Source of the DNA: Alkalihalobacillus sp. BA299
GTDB lineage: Bacteria; Bacillota; Bacilli; Bacillales; Bacillaceae_F
Length of the DNA stretch: 64,000 bases
Assembly: GCF_017745675.1 (NCBI RefSeq)
Contig: NZ_JAFLJM010000006.1
Coordinates: forward strand, 208,637-272,636
Reading direction: 5' to 3'
A model generated the notes under the pieces. The model was not told the origin of the DNA and made no database searches. It saw only the letters and a list, made by a program, of their open reading frames with translations. Below, piece by piece: positions 9,761 through 19,900 of the stretch; the first letter of the stretch is position 1, and every line of letters begins with the position of its first letter. The position numbers and the translations under genes were made by a program.

Positions 9761-10159
9761 ATGACCAAATTTTTACTGAGAACATTCTTTATTTTATCTG
9801 TTTTACTATTTGGCGTTCTCTTTGGAATTCATCAAGCAAATGAAGGAACATTAAGTCTATTTGGTAAAAATGAAGGAGCACATCCGATAACAGTACCATC
9901 CTCCTCCCCTGATCAAGGAGAGCAGAAACAAGAAGTGACGTTCAAACAAGCCGTCCCTGCTCCAGAAAAGGATCAACTGGTTGAAAAACCAGAAAATTCA
10001 ACAAAGGATTTAGAGGATAAACAGCAATTAGCAGCAGATGTTGGTGCGTTTAACTTTTATTCCGAGCTCGGTTCAAATATAGGAGAACTATTAGAAATTG
10101 TCGTATATCATACAGTATCAGCAATTACTAGTATGATAGATGGGTGGTTAAATAATTAG
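9761..10159 (+). CDS. yqxA: YqxA family protein (DUF3679)
   Basis: A 132-residue protein with an N-terminal membrane segment (about residues 5-24, LRTFFILSVLLFGVLFGIHQ). A polar linker rich in Gln, Glu and Lys follows, then a conserved C-terminal helix region ending SAITSMIDGWLNN. Position after spoIIP and the pattern match B. subtilis YqxA, of unknown function. AGGAGG precedes the ATG. The neighbours suggest it is co-expressed with spoIIP in sporulation; this is inference from position. Confidence 0.82.
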   Translation: MTKFLLRTFFILSVLLFGVLFGIHQANEGTLSLFGKNEGAHPITVPSSSPDQGEQKQEVTFKQAVPAPEKDQLVEKPENSTKDLEDKQQLAADVGAFNFYSELGSNIGELLEIVVYHTVSAITSMIDGWLNN

Positions 10160-10205
10160 TTGAAGATTTAAAATCATTAATATTGTCACAAATCAGGGAA
10201 CGACT

Positions 10206-10330
10206 GTCACTAGCAATTGTAAGTATTTTTTCTATGTTGATTTTTGCAAAGCTAGTGACCAAGTGTTCTGTGCATTACCATTCAATAAAAATTAGGGGCA
10301 TAAATCAGACTGTGGTTTATGCTCCTAATT
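10206..10330. other. Two inverted repeats in the yqxA-lepA gap
   Basis: GTCACTAGC (10206-10214) pairs with GCTAGTGAC (10251-10259) across 36 bases. AATTAGGGGCATAAA (10290-10304) pairs with TTTATGCTCCTAATT (10316-10330) with a single G-T pair and an 11-base loop. The second probably ends yqxA transcription, but it lacks a T-run. The 366-base gap otherwise holds the lepA promoter and no gene. Confidence 0.6.
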
Positions 10331-10488
10331 AGTGTGTTATTTATCCCGTTAAACTAGCGCTAAGAAATTTCACATTATTTTTTTCTCACCGACACCTAAA
10401 CCTAAACTCCTTTATATTTCGATAGAGTATATTTTTCGCTATTTTAACGATAAATCTTTTTTTTCTACGATGACAGTTCACTACGTTA

Positions 10489-10517
10489 TTGAAGGAAGGG
10501 CAACACATTGGTATAAT
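10489..10517 (+). promoter_or_regulatory. Sigma-A promoter of lepA
   Basis: TTGAAG (10489-10494), a 17-base spacer and TATAAT (10512-10517), about 30 bases before the lepA start. The spacer and -10 are optimal. Confidence 0.7.
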
Positions 10518-10549
10518 CAAACTTAGTGCATATAGGAGTGATAATAACT

Positions 10550-12388
10550 ATGAATAATGAACAACGTTTAGCGCGCAGATCGAAAATAAGAAACTTTTCG
10601 ATTATTGCTCATATTGATCATGGAAAATCAACGCTAGCTGACCGCATTTTAGAGAAAACGAGTGCGTTAACACAACGAGAAATGAAAGAACAAATTCTCG
10701 ATTCAATGGACCTAGAGCGAGAACGTGGTATAACGATAAAATTAAACGCAGTACAGCTTACTTATAAAGCAAGTGACGGTGAAGAATATATTTTTCATCT
10801 TATTGACACACCAGGTCACGTCGATTTTACGTATGAAGTTTCACGAAGTCTTGCGGCTTGTGAAGGTGCTCTATTAATTGTTGATGCAGCACAAGGAATT
10901 GAAGCGCAGACACTTGCAAACGTTTATTTAGCTTTAGATAATGACTTAGAAATTTTACCTGTCATTAATAAGATCGACTTACCCAGTGCTGAACCTGAAC
11001 GGGTAAAAAAAGAAGTTGAAGATGTTATCGGACTAGATGCATCTGATGCTGTGCTTGCGTCTGCAAAAAATGGTATTGGGATCGAAGAAATTTTGGAGCA
11101 AGTTGTTGAAAAAGTCCCAGCTCCATCAGGTGATCCTGATGCGCCGTTAAAAGCATTAATCTTTGATTCCTTATACGATTCGTATCGTGGTGTCATTGCT
11201 TATATTCGAATTATTGAAGGAACGGTAAAACCTGGCCAGAAGATTAAGATGATGGCAACAGGAAAAGAGTTTGAAGTAAATGAGGTTGGGGTGTACACAC
11301 CGAAACCAACTCGTCGCGATGAATTAACAGTTGGTGATGTAGGGTTTTTAACAGCATCTATTAAAAATGTAAGTGATTGTCGCGTAGGGGATACAGTGAC
11401 ACTTGCAGATAACCCTGCAGATGCCCCACTTCCTGGTTACCGTAAAATGAATCCGATGGTATTCTGTGGTATTTATCCAATTGATACGGCCGACTATAAT
11501 GATCTACGTGAAGCGTTAGAACGTCTACAATTAAATGATGCTTCATTACAATTTGAGCCCGAAACCTCACAAGCGTTAGGCTTTGGTTTCCGTTGTGGTT
11601 TCTTAGGTCTGTTACACATGGAAATTATTCAAGAGCGTATTGAAAGAGAGTTTAATATTACGATCATTACAACTGCGCCGAGTGTAGTTTACCACGTGTT
11701 CAAAACAGATGGAGAAATGATTGATATTGACAATCCATCTAAAATGCCAGATCCGCAAAAAATTGAACGAATTGAAGAACCATACGTAAAAGCCAAAGTA
11801 ATGGTTCCAAATGATTATGTTGGAGCGGTCATGGAACTGTGCCAAGGTAAACGTGGTATTTTTATCGACATGCAATATTTAGATGAAAATCGTGTCTCGA
11901 TCGTTTATGAAATTCCGCTATCTGAAATTGTTTATGATTTCTTTGATCAGTTAAAATCAAATACAAAAGGGTATGCTTCGTTTGATTATGAGTTAATTGG
12001 TTACAAGGAATCAAAGCTTGTGAAAATGGACATTTTATTAAACGCTGAAAAGGTAGATGCGTTATCTGTCATTGTTCACCGCGACTCAGCTTATGAACGT
12101 GGAAAGATTATCGTTGAAAAGCTGAAAGAACTTATTCCTCGTCAACAATTTGAAGTCCCTGTTCAAGCGAGTTTAGGACAAAAGATTATTGCTCGTTCAA
12201 CGATTAAAGCGATGCGTAAAAACGTTTTAGCGAAGTGTTACGGGGGAGACATTTCTCGTAAGCGTAAGCTTCTTGAAAAACAAAAAGAAGGTAAAAAGCG
12301 GATGAAGAGTGTCGGAAGTGTCGAAGTTCCGCAAGAGGCATTTATGGCTGTTTTACGTATGGATGACTCAAATTCTTCGAAATCGTAA
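10550..12388 (+). CDS. lepA: Translation elongation factor 4 (EF4/LepA GTPase)
   Basis: A 612-residue translational GTPase that acts on stalled or back-translocating ribosomes. G1 is AHIDHGKST (residues 20-28), followed by [13 protein letters not shown] and NKIDLPS. The LepA-specific C-terminal domain is present ([20 protein letters not shown]). An upstream in-frame GTG at 10526 lacks a ribosome site; the ATG at 10550 has AGGAGTG about 10 bases upstream and gives the usual MNNEQRL...RNFSIIAH start. It stands alone with its own promoter and terminator. Confidence 0.97.
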   Translation: MNNEQRLARRSKIRNFSIIAHIDHGKSTLADRILEKTSALTQREMKEQILDSMDLERERGITIKLNAVQLTYKASDGEEYIFHLIDTPGHVDFTYEVSRSLAACEGALLIVDAAQGIEAQTLANVYLALDNDLEILPVINKIDLPSAEPERVKKEVEDVIGLDASDAVLASAKNGIGIEEILEQVVEKVPAPSGDPDAPLKALIFDSLYDSYRGVIAYIRIIEGTVKPGQKIKMMATGKEFEVNEVGVYTPKPTRRDELTVGDVGFLTASIKNVSDCRVGDTVTLADNPADAPLPGYRKMNPMVFCGIYPIDTADYNDLREALERLQLNDASLQFEPETSQALGFGFRCGFLGLLHMEIIQERIEREFNITIITTAPSVVYHVFKTDGEMIDIDNPSKMPDPQKIERIEEPYVKAKVMVPNDYVGAVMELCQGKRGIFIDMQYLDENRVSIVYEIPLSEIVYDFFDQLKSNTKGYASFDYELIGYKESKLVKMDILLNAEKVDALSVIVHRDSAYERGKIIVEKLKELIPRQQFEVPVQASLGQKIIARSTIKAMRKNVLAKCYGGDISRKRKLLEKQKEGKKRMKSVGSVEVPQEAFMAVLRMDDSNSSKS

Positions 12389-12419
12389 CTACTTTTTTGT
12401 ATAATCATCAGTAGATTAG

Positions 12420-12446
12420 ACCGCAGGCTAAATCCTGCGGTTTTTT
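12420..12446 (+). terminator. Terminator after lepA
   Basis: ACCGCAGG (12420-12427), loop CTAAAT, CCTGCGGT (12434-12441), then a T-run. A GC-rich stem with a classic layout. Confidence 0.9.
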
Positions 12447-12524
12447 ACCAATTTTAAGGAATAGTCCCCCTTCTTAGATCGGATAAAAAGCTAAAAATTT
12501 TTTGTAATAGAAAGTAGGAAGACG

Positions 12525-13667
12525 ATGCCAACTGCAATTTATGTTCATATTCCATTTTGTGAACACATCTGCCACTATTGTGACTTTAATAAAGTGTTCT
12601 TACATGGACAGCCTGTCGATGAATATGTATCTGCACTTGATATTGAAATGAAGGAAGCGGCCAAGCGATTAAAAGCGCCAATTGAAACGATTTACATCGG
12701 AGGAGGAACACCGACGGCTTTATCTGTCCAGCAATTAGACAAGGTGTTAACAAGTTTACATCAACATTTTTCATTATCAGGGCAATTAAAGGAATGGACG
12801 GTTGAAGTGAATCCGGGTGGCATAACAGACGAGCAACTTAACGTTTTAAAAGAGTATGGTGTAAATCGGTTAAGTATCGGTTTGCAGACGTTTGATCCCA
12901 TTTTATTAAATAAAATTGGGCGTACGCATAAGCCTGAAGATATATATAAGACCATCGAACGAGCGAGGCGAAAAGGGTTTAGTAATCTGACTGTTGATCT
13001 AATGTTTGGGCTTCCGACACAAACGATGCACTCGTTTGAAGATACATTAATTAAAGCTTTTACATTAGAAATAGAACATTTTTCTGCTTATTCTTTAAAA
13101 GTCGAAGAAAAAACAGTTTTCTATAACCTCCTTCGTAAAGGAAACCTACCACTTCCGTCAGAAGATGAGGAAGCTACGATGTATGAGCTATTAATCGATC
13201 AAATGGACGAGCATGGCTATCGTCAATATGAAATTAGTAATTTTGCAAAGCAAGGTTATGAAAGTAAACATAACCTCATCTATTGGAATAATGAAGAGTA
13301 TTTTGGATTGGGTGCCGGTGCTCACGGTTATATCGATGGTGTTCGGTATGCAAACATTGGGCCTGTACAAAGGTATATTCAATCAATAAATGAAACGAAA
13401 CAAGCTAGGATAGAAAGTCACCAGTTAAGTAAAAGTGAACAGATGGAAGAAGAGATGTTCATGGGATTACGAAAGCTTGATGGTGTAAGCCTTGAAAAAT
13501 TTAAAAAGCGTTATGGAATAGACGTACTGGAAGTTTATTCTAAACAAATTGCAACATTGCTAGAAAGACAGTTAGTTTCAATTGATCACAACAGAATAAA
13601 GCTAACAAAAAAAGGGGTTTTTTTAGCAAATGAAGTGTTTGAACAATTTTTAGCAGTGGGTAACTAG
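12525..13667 (+). CDS. hemW: HemW heme chaperone / radical SAM protein
   Basis: A 380-residue radical-SAM protein of the HemN/HemW family. The cluster-binding motif is CEHICHYC (Cys12, 16, 19; CX3CX2C), and the SAM-site IGGGTPT lies near residue 66. A HemN_C-type winged region is at the C-terminus. HemW was formerly called oxygen-independent coproporphyrinogen III oxidase; its length and placement before hrcA match the HemW (YqeR) branch, thought to insert heme into target proteins. Its stop overlaps the -35 of the hrcA promoter, so the two units are adjacent but separately promoted. Confidence 0.92.
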   Translation: MPTAIYVHIPFCEHICHYCDFNKVFLHGQPVDEYVSALDIEMKEAAKRLKAPIETIYIGGGTPTALSVQQLDKVLTSLHQHFSLSGQLKEWTVEVNPGGITDEQLNVLKEYGVNRLSIGLQTFDPILLNKIGRTHKPEDIYKTIERARRKGFSNLTVDLMFGLPTQTMHSFEDTLIKAFTLEIEHFSAYSLKVEEKTVFYNLLRKGNLPLPSEDEEATMYELLIDQMDEHGYRQYEISNFAKQGYESKHNLIYWNNEEYFGLGAGAHGYIDGVRYANIGPVQRYIQSINETKQARIESHQLSKSEQMEEEMFMGLRKLDGVSLEKFKKRYGIDVLEVYSKQIATLLERQLVSIDHNRIKLTKKGVFLANEVFEQFLAVGN

Positions 13668-13696
13668 TTGACAAAAAAACTCCTTTTTGTTAATTT
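13668..13696 (+). promoter_or_regulatory. Sigma-A promoter of the hrcA heat-shock operon
   Basis: TTGACA (13668-13673), a 17-base spacer, then TAATTT (13691-13696). The -35 starts directly after the hemW stop. The CIRCE operator lies directly downstream, around the expected transcript start. Confidence 0.75.
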
Positions 13697-13706
13697 TATT
13701 TTAGAT

Positions 13707-13733
13707 TTAGCACTCGAACCTATAGAGTGCTAA
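13707..13733. promoter_or_regulatory. CIRCE operator for HrcA
   Basis: A perfect CIRCE: TTAGCACTC (13707-13715), nine bases, GAGTGCTAA (13725-13733). HrcA binds this element to repress the class I heat-shock operon, here including its own gene. The distance to the hrcA ATG is 15 bases. Confidence 0.97.
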
Positions 13734-13748
13734 CAGAGGTGATTTGGG

Positions 13749-14780
13749 ATGTTGACAGAACGGCAACTTTTAATTTTGCAGGCAATCGTTGATGATTATA
13801 TTCGTTCTGCAGAGCCGGTCGGTTCGCGCAGCATTTCAAAACGTGAGGACGTTGAGTATAGCGCAGCGACCATTCGTAACGAAATGGCTGATTTAGAGGA
13901 ACAAGGCTATATCGAGAAACCGCATAGTTCTGCTGGACGAATTCCGTCGCATAAGGGGTATCGCTATTATGTTGATCACTTGTTAATGCCTCATCGTTTG
14001 ACTGGTGCTGAAATTGAAAAGGTGGAAACTTTATTCTCGAATAAGAAAGAAGAAGCCGAGCAAGTTATTCAACAGTCAGCGAAAATTTTGTCACAAGTTA
14101 CGAGCTATATTTCAATCGTTTTAGGTCCTGAAATGTTTGAGGCTTGTTTAAAGCATGTTCAAATTATTCCGCTTTCAGACCGTAAAGCCGTGTTTATTCT
14201 CGTGACAGATACGGGACATGTTGAGAATTTTTCGATTACAATTCCAGAAGGGATGAATCCTTCAGAGATGGAAAAAGTCGTCAATATCTTAAATGACCGT
14301 TTAAAAGGAGTACCACTATATCAATTACGGGAAAAATTAAACAGTGAAGTTGCAAGTATTTTTAAAGAGCACCTTAACAATTACAAAGAAATTTTAAAAA
14401 TGTTTCAACTAACGTTTGAAACAGACCGAAATGATAAGGTATTTTATGGTGGCAAAACCAATTTATTAACACAACCAGAATTCCGAGATGTAGAGAAAGT
14501 TAGACACCTTTTGAACATATTGGAAGAAGATACGCTTGTACAGCAAATCTTTCGTTCTGAGTCATCAGGAATCCAAGTGAAAATTGGTCACGAAACAAAT
14601 ATTGATGCTCTTGAAAATTGCAGTATTATTACAGCCTCTTACTCAATTGGTGGAAAACATATGGGTACTGTAGGGATCCTCGGTCCTACAAGAATGGAAT
14701 ATCGTCGGGTCATTGGACTCGTTGATTATATTTCTAAAGATTTAACGAAATTATTAACTCACTTGTATCAAAGAGGGTAG
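13749..14780 (+). CDS. hrcA: Heat-inducible transcription repressor HrcA
   Basis: A 343-residue repressor of class I heat-shock genes. The N-terminal winged helix-turn-helix is visible (LTERQLLILQAIVDDYIRSA, then EPVGSRSISK and SAATIRNEMADLEEQGYI). The GAF-like dimerisation domain follows, ending in MGTVGILGPTRMEYRRVIGL. AGAGGTG precedes the ATG. As first gene of the operon directly under CIRCE it should repress itself; in Bacillus its activity depends on GroE. Confidence 0.97.
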   Translation: MLTERQLLILQAIVDDYIRSAEPVGSRSISKREDVEYSAATIRNEMADLEEQGYIEKPHSSAGRIPSHKGYRYYVDHLLMPHRLTGAEIEKVETLFSNKKEEAEQVIQQSAKILSQVTSYISIVLGPEMFEACLKHVQIIPLSDRKAVFILVTDTGHVENFSITIPEGMNPSEMEKVVNILNDRLKGVPLYQLREKLNSEVASIFKEHLNNYKEILKMFQLTFETDRNDKVFYGGKTNLLTQPEFRDVEKVRHLLNILEEDTLVQQIFRSESSGIQVKIGHETNIDALENCSIITASYSIGGKHMGTVGILGPTRMEYRRVIGLVDYISKDLTKLLTHLYQRG

Positions 14781-14803
14781 GAATGGTAATATTGACAATT
14801 AGT

Positions 14804-14856
14804 TGTGGGGATGTTTTCCCACAGCTAAAAGTCATGTCATTCTAAATTATGACTTT
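14804..14856 (+). other. Tandem hairpins between hrcA and grpE
   Basis: TGTGGG (14804-14809) pairs with CCCACA (14818-14823), and AAAGTCAT (14828-14835) pairs with ATGACTTT (14849-14856). Neither has a proper T-run. They lie in the hrcA-grpE intercistronic space, where mRNA processing or partial termination could set the ratio of repressor to chaperone; this is inference. Confidence 0.55.
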
Positions 14857-14878
14857 ATAATTACGGGAGGTGAACAGG

Positions 14879-15448
14879 TTGGAACAGGAAAAAAACCAAA
14901 CGGAAACAATCATTGAAGATGAAACTATGGAAGAAGTAAATGAACAACCTGAAAGTGATGTTGAACAAACGGAAGTCACAGAAGAACTTTCGGAAGAACA
15001 ACAAAAAATAAATGAGCTTGAACAACAAGCAGCAGATTTAAATAGCCGTTTGTTACGTGTTCATGCTGACTACGATAACTTCCGCCGCCGCACGAAAGAG
15101 GAGAAAGAAGCGGCTTCTAAATATAGAGCACAAAGCTTAGTGGAAGAACTGCTACCAGTGTTAGATAATTTTGAGCGTGCTTTAGCGATTGATCCGACAA
15201 ATGAAGAGACGAAGACACTACTTCAGGGAATGGAAATGGTTCATCGCCAACTTCAAGATGCACTGAAAAAAGAAGGTGTAGAAGTGATTGAGGCAGTAGG
15301 GCAAACATTCGATCCGCACTTACACCAAGCGGTTATGCAAGTTGAAACGGATGAACATGAACCGAATACCGTCGTTGAAGAATTCCAAAAAGGGTATAAA
15401 TTAAAAGATAGAATTATCAGACCATCAATGGTTAAAGTAAATGGTTAA
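14879..15448 (+). CDS. grpE: Nucleotide exchange factor GrpE
   Basis: A 189-residue cochaperone that releases ADP from DnaK. The acidic N-terminal tail and long coiled coil (about residues 20-90, including [20 protein letters not shown]) are followed by the beta-wing domain with [12 protein letters not shown]. The GTG at 14870 is part of the GGGAGGTGA ribosome site, so the TTG at 14879, spaced 8 bases from GGAGG, is the better start. It belongs to the hrcA operon, directly upstream of dnaK. Confidence 0.95.
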   Translation: MEQEKNQTETIIEDETMEEVNEQPESDVEQTEVTEELSEEQQKINELEQQAADLNSRLLRVHADYDNFRRRTKEEKEAASKYRAQSLVEELLPVLDNFERALAIDPTNEETKTLLQGMEMVHRQLQDALKKEGVEVIEAVGQTFDPHLHQAVMQVETDEHEPNTVVEEFQKGYKLKDRIIRPSMVKVNG

Positions 15449-15502
15449 AGCACTACATATATGAAATAAAATTTGAATTGATTTGAATGGAGGAGTTACA
15501 AA

Positions 15503-17347
15503 ATGAGCAAGGTTATTGGTATTGACTTAGGGACAACAAACTCTTGTGTTGCTGTAATGGAAGGTGGAGAAGCGGTAGTTATTCCAAACGCTGAAGGAAA
15601 TCGTACAACACCTTCAGTAGTGGCATTTAAAGATGGTGAGCGTTTAGTTGGGGAAGTAGCAAAACGTCAAGCAATCACAAACCCTAACACTGTTATTTCC
15701 ATCAAACGTTATATGGGTACAGATCACAAAGAAGAAATTGAAGGTAAACAATATAGTCCACAAGAAATTTCAGCAATCATTTTACAAAAATTGAAAGCAG
15801 ATGCTGAAAGCTACTTAGGTGAGCCTGTAACAAAAGCCGTTATTACGGTTCCAGCTTACTTTAACGATGCCCAACGCCAAGCGACAAAAGATGCAGGTAA
15901 AATTGCAGGCTTAGAAGTTGATCGTATTGTCAATGAGCCAACGGCAGCTGCGCTTGCTTATGGATTAGAAAAAGAAGAAGACCAAACGATTCTTGTATAT
16001 GACCTTGGTGGTGGAACGTTTGATGTTTCCATTCTTGAGCTTGGAGATGGATTCTTCGAAGTTAAAGCGACATCTGGTGATAATAAACTAGGTGGAGACG
16101 ACTTTGACCAAGTGATTATTGATTATTTAGTAGAGCAATTCAAGAAAGATAATGGTATTGATCTTTCTCAAGATAAAATGGCAATGCAACGTTTAAAAGA
16201 CGCTGCTGAAAAAGCGAAAAAAGACCTATCTGGTGTAACACAAACACAAATTTCATTACCGTTCATTACGGCTGATGCTACAGGTCCTAAGCACTTAGAA
16301 GTAAGCTTAAGCCGCGCTAAATTTGAGGAGCTTTCAGCTGATTTAGTTGAACGTACATTAGGGCCAACTCGCCGTGCGCTACAAGATGCAGGAATGTCAG
16401 CAAATGATATCGATCGTGTTGTCTTAGTTGGAGGATCTACACGTATTCCGGCAGTTCAAGATGCAATTAAAAAGTTGACAGGTAAGGAGCCTCATAAAGG
16501 TGTAAACCCTGATGAAGTTGTTGCCCTTGGTGCAGCCGTTCAAGCAGGTGTACTAACAGGAGACGTGAAAGACGTTGTTTTACTAGATGTAACACCTTTA
16601 TCATTAGGAATTGAAACAATGGGTGGCGTATTCACTAAGTTAATTGAACGTAACACGACGATTCCAACAAGTAAGTCTCAAACGTTCTCAACAGCAGCTG
16701 ACAATCAAACTGCCGTTGATATTCACGTCCTTCAAGGTGAGCGTGAAATGGCAGCTTACAATAAAACACTAGGTCGATTCCAATTAACGGATATTCCTCC
16801 AGCTCCACGTGGCGTTCCACAAATCGAAGTATCATTTGATATTGATGCAAATGGAATTGTTAATGTTAGAGCGAAGGATTTAGGAACAAATAAAGAGCAA
16901 TCCATTACAATTACATCTTCATCTGGTTTATCAGACGAGGAAATTGAAAAAATGGTGAAAGAAGCAGAAGCGAACGCTGAAGAAGATAAAAAGCGTCGTG
17001 AAGAAGCTGAACTTCGTAACGAAGCAGATCACTTAGTATTTACGACTGAAAAAACATTAAAAGAACTTGGTGATAAAGTAGAACAAGCTGAAATCGACAA
17101 AGCGAATGAAGCAAAAGATAAGGTAAAAACAGCATTAGAGGGTACAGATCTTGATGCAATTCGTACAGCAAAAGATGAGCTTCAAGAAGTGGTTCAACAG
17201 CTGTCTACAAAACTTTATGAGCAAGCAGCTCAAGCAGCACAGCAAGCTCAAGGGGAAGCCGGCGCTGAAGGTGCAGGTCAGCAACAAGGTGATGAAAATG
17301 TTTTTGATGCCGAGTATGAAGAAGTTAACGACAACGACAAGAAATAA
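15503..17347 (+). CDS. dnaK: Chaperone DnaK (Hsp70)
   Basis: A 614-residue Hsp70. The ATPase domain begins [14 protein letters not shown]; further nucleotide-site motifs are [10 protein letters not shown] near residue 168 and [11 protein letters not shown] near 314. The substrate-binding domain ([14 protein letters not shown]) and helical lid follow, with a Gln/Ala/Gly-rich C-terminal tail. Length is usual for Firmicutes DnaK, which lack the segment of the Gram-negative ATPase domain. GGAGG precedes the ATG. It is the third gene of the CIRCE operon. Confidence 0.98.
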   Translation: MSKVIGIDLGTTNSCVAVMEGGEAVVIPNAEGNRTTPSVVAFKDGERLVGEVAKRQAITNPNTVISIKRYMGTDHKEEIEGKQYSPQEISAIILQKLKADAESYLGEPVTKAVITVPAYFNDAQRQATKDAGKIAGLEVDRIVNEPTAAALAYGLEKEEDQTILVYDLGGGTFDVSILELGDGFFEVKATSGDNKLGGDDFDQVIIDYLVEQFKKDNGIDLSQDKMAMQRLKDAAEKAKKDLSGVTQTQISLPFITADATGPKHLEVSLSRAKFEELSADLVERTLGPTRRALQDAGMSANDIDRVVLVGGSTRIPAVQDAIKKLTGKEPHKGVNPDEVVALGAAVQAGVLTGDVKDVVLLDVTPLSLGIETMGGVFTKLIERNTTIPTSKSQTFSTAADNQTAVDIHVLQGEREMAAYNKTLGRFQLTDIPPAPRGVPQIEVSFDIDANGIVNVRAKDLGTNKEQSITITSSSGLSDEEIEKMVKEAEANAEEDKKRREEAELRNEADHLVFTTEKTLKELGDKVEQAEIDKANEAKDKVKTALEGTDLDAIRTAKDELQEVVQQLSTKLYEQAAQAAQQAQGEAGAEGAGQQQGDENVFDAEYEEVNDNDKK

Positions 17348-17360
17348 TTTTACTTTTGTA

Positions 17361-17430
17361 GGTATGTTCAAAATACAGAGTGAATAGAGTATGACCAGCT
17401 ATTTGATTTTGGACCTTTTGAATAACCTCT
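17361..17430. repeat. Decayed copy of the MITE-like repeat after dnaK
   Basis: About 70 bp that keep both ends of the family: GGTATGTTCAAAA on the left, and GACCAGCTATTTGATTTTGG then ACCTTTTGAATAACCTCT on the right. The right half aligns with GACAGCTATTTTTCCCGG, ACTTTTTGAACAACCTCT of copy 1. The middle is lost. Confidence 0.6.
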
Positions 17431-17444
17431 TCTAATACTTCTTT

Positions 17445-17486
17445 TGAAAAAGTCAAAGTCAGGCTTTCTTGGCTTTGGCTTTTTCA
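17445..17486 (+). terminator. Terminator between dnaK and dnaJ
   Basis: TGAAAAAGTCAAAGTCAGG (17445-17463) pairs, with G-T pairs, with TGGCTTTGGCTTTTTCA (about 17470-17486). It probably causes partial termination after dnaK, so dnaJ would be expressed at a lower level or from its own promoter. An extended -10 (TGGTATGAT, 17571-17579) lies before dnaJ, with a -35-like TTGAAC only 14 bases upstream, which is too close for a normal promoter. Confidence 0.6.
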
Positions 17487-17612
17487 TCTAATAAAGATAG
17501 GTGCTCCAAAAGCAAGGTAAAAATACTTTCGACTGGAATTTTTATCAGCCTTTTTGAACGACATCTATTATGGTATGATTACTGTTATGTAAAAAAATCG
17601 GGAGTGGATAGG

Positions 17613-18728
17613 ATGAGCAAGCGAGATTTTTATGAAGTGCTTGGAGTAGACAAGAACGCTTCAGAAGATGAAATTAAGAAAGCTTACCGAAAACTAGCGC
17701 GTAAATATCATCCAGATGTAAATAAAGCTGCAGATGCAGAAGAAAAATTTAAAGAGGTAAAGTCTGCTTATGATACATTAAGTGATTCGCAAAAGAGAGC
17801 GCACTATGATCAATTTGGGCATACTGATCCGAACCAAGGCTTTGGTGGCGGCGGAGCTGGTGATTTTGGCGGTTTTGGGGATATTTTCGACATGTTCTTT
17901 GGAGGTGGCGGTGGACGTAGAAATCCAAATGCTCCTCGGCAAGGTGCAGATTTACAATATACGATGACAATTGATTTTAAAGAAGCCGTCTTCGGAAAGG
18001 AAACAGAAATTGAAATTCCGCGTGAAGAAACGTGTTCAACATGTACAGGAACAGGTGCTAAGCCAGGAACGAAACCAGAAACATGTTCTCATTGTGGAGG
18101 TAGTGGTCAGTTAAACGTTGAACAAAACACACCATTTGGCCGAATCGTTAACCGCAGGATTTGTCAACATTGTAGTGGAACTGGAAAATTCATCAAAGAA
18201 AAATGTACAACATGTGGTGGCGATGGAACGATAAGAAAGCGTAAGAAACTTAAAGTTCGTATCCCTGCAGGAATTGATCATGGGCAGCAAATTCGCCACA
18301 CGGGTCAAGGTGAAGCTGGTGTAAACGGCGGCCCTCCTGGTGATTTATATATTGTATTTAATGTAAAGCCGCATGAGTTCTTTACTCGTTCTGGTGATGA
18401 TATATACTGTGATATGCCAATCACGTTTGTGCAAGCAGCACTAGGTGATGAAATTGAAGTACCGACCTTACAAGGAAAAGTGAAGTTGAAAATTCCAGCT
18501 GGTACACAAACCGGTTCAAGTTTCCGATTGAGAGGAAAGGGTGTACCAAACATTCATGGTCACGGTCAAGGAGATCAACACGTGAAAGTTAAGGTAATTA
18601 CACCGAAAAATTTATCAGATAAACAAAAAGATTTATTACGTGAGTTTGGGAAATTAAGTGGTAGTGAAGTCGACGAGCAGCATGATAATTTTTTTGCTAA
18701 GGTAAAACGCGCTTTTAAAGGTGATTAA
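17613..18728 (+). CDS. dnaJ: Chaperone DnaJ (Hsp40)
   Basis: A 371-residue class I J-protein that stimulates DnaK ATPase. The J domain holds HPD at residues 33-35; a Gly/Phe-rich stretch spans about 70-105. Four CXXCXGXG zinc repeats follow between about 140 and 210 ([32 protein letters not shown]), then the C-terminal substrate domains. The open frame extends upstream to 17469, through terminator sequence, but the ATG at 17613 gives the standard [12 protein letters not shown] start with GGAGTGG before it. Confidence 0.97.
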   Translation: MSKRDFYEVLGVDKNASEDEIKKAYRKLARKYHPDVNKAADAEEKFKEVKSAYDTLSDSQKRAHYDQFGHTDPNQGFGGGGAGDFGGFGDIFDMFFGGGGGRRNPNAPRQGADLQYTMTIDFKEAVFGKETEIEIPREETCSTCTGTGAKPGTKPETCSHCGGSGQLNVEQNTPFGRIVNRRICQHCSGTGKFIKEKCTTCGGDGTIRKRKKLKVRIPAGIDHGQQIRHTGQGEAGVNGGPPGDLYIVFNVKPHEFFTRSGDDIYCDMPITFVQAALGDEIEVPTLQGKVKLKIPAGTQTGSSFRLRGKGVPNIHGHGQGDQHVKVKVITPKNLSDKQKDLLREFGKLSGSEVDEQHDNFFAKVKRAFKGD

Positions 18729-18755
18729 TTAAGAAATTGGATGGAGTTGGTAGAT

Positions 18756-19694
18756 TTGAAATGGACAGAATTTAGTATTCATACAACACAAGAAGCAGTT
18801 GAACCAGTTAGTAATATTTTACATGAAGCTGGAGCAAGTGGAGTAGTAATTGAAGATCCTCATGATTTAATTAAAGACTGGGGCGTCCATCTCGGTGAAA
18901 TCTACCAACTCTCTCCTGATGATTATCCAGAGGAAGGCGTTATCGTCAAAGCTTATTTCCCGGTCAATAGCTTTTTAGCAGAGACAGTTGATGAAGTAAA
19001 AGAAGCGATCAACGGATTACTTTTGTATGATATCGATTTAGGTTATAACAAAGTGACGTTACATGAAGTAAAAGAAGAAGATTGGGCAACAGCTTGGAAA
19101 AAATACTATAAACCAGTTAAAATTTCAAACTCAATTACTATTAGTCCTACTTGGGAAGAATATAAACCAGTACGTGAAGATGAATGTGTTATTGAATTAG
19201 ATCCAGGAATGGCATTTGGTACGGGCACTCATCCAACAACAGTTCTATGCGTTCAAGCACTAGAGAAAAATATTCAAAAAGGTGACGAAGTGATTGATGT
19301 TGGAACAGGTACTGGGGTATTAAGTATCGCTGCCGCAAAGCTTGGGGCAGGAAGAGTCATTGCTTTAGACTTAGATGAAGTTGCCGTTGAAAGCGCCAAG
19401 TTAAATACACAAATTAATAAGGTAGATGACGTCGTTACGGTTAGCCAAAATAACCTTATTGAAGGTATTGATGGTCAATATAACGTAATTGTTGCTAATA
19501 TTTTAGCGGAAATCATCGTACGTTTCGTCCAAGATGCGGCAAGGGTACTTAAGCCAGGTGGTAAATTTATAACATCAGGTATTATTCAACGAAAGAAAGT
19601 AGAAGTGAAAGAAGCACTGATTTCCCATGGGTTTGAAATTGAGGAAATATTAGAGATGGAAGATTGGGTAGCTATTGTAGCGAAAAGAGTGTAA
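18756..19694 (+). CDS. prmA: Ribosomal protein L11 methyltransferase
   Basis: A 312-residue SAM-dependent enzyme that methylates lysines of ribosomal protein L11. The methyltransferase core shows [27 protein letters not shown] and [11 protein letters not shown]. An upstream ATG at 18741 has no ribosome site; the TTG at 18756 is preceded by GGATGGAG with 9-base spacing and gives [10 protein letters not shown], matching the B. subtilis start. It lies 27 bases after dnaJ and belongs to the extended hrcA operon. Confidence 0.94.
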   Translation: MKWTEFSIHTTQEAVEPVSNILHEAGASGVVIEDPHDLIKDWGVHLGEIYQLSPDDYPEEGVIVKAYFPVNSFLAETVDEVKEAINGLLLYDIDLGYNKVTLHEVKEEDWATAWKKYYKPVKISNSITISPTWEEYKPVREDECVIELDPGMAFGTGTHPTTVLCVQALEKNIQKGDEVIDVGTGTGVLSIAAAKLGAGRVIALDLDEVAVESAKLNTQINKVDDVVTVSQNNLIEGIDGQYNVIVANILAEIIVRFVQDAARVLKPGGKFITSGIIQRKKVEVKEALISHGFEIEEILEMEDWVAIVAKRV

Positions 19695-19713
19695 AATAAA
19701 CACTATTGAAGAT

Positions 19714-19863
19714 AGGTAATTCAAAAAGTCCGGGTAAAATCTCTGGCGAATTTCTTCGTTGGCTTGCTTCTACGTCGCTCATGTATTAAAAACATACACT
19801 GCGCTACTCGAAGCTACGCCGCCTCGAACTTCTTGGATCTTTTTGTCCTCCTTTTTGAACTTA
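19714..19863. repeat. MITE-like repeat, copy 2 (inverted, between prmA and rsmE)
   Basis: About 150 bp in the opposite orientation to copies 1 and 3: it begins GGTAATTCAAAAAGTCCGGG and ends TTTTTGTCCTCCTTTTTGAA. Compared with copy 1 it has roughly 35 extra bases in the middle (around ATGTATTAAAAACATAC, itself a small palindrome). The outward end supplies TTGAAC (19855-19860), 19 bases before a TATAAT at 19880-19885, so it may create a weak promoter for rsmE. Confidence 0.75.
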
Positions 19864-19900
19864 TATTATTACTAATAGTTATAATTAGGTGAAAATAGAT

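Noticed and set aside
10290..10330. Classical intrinsic terminator after yqxA
   Set aside because: The stem is strong but no T-run follows, so it is listed only as an inverted repeat.
17554..17579. Promoter TTGAAC / TATGAT before dnaJ
   Set aside because: The 14-base spacer is too short; only the extended -10 is noted.
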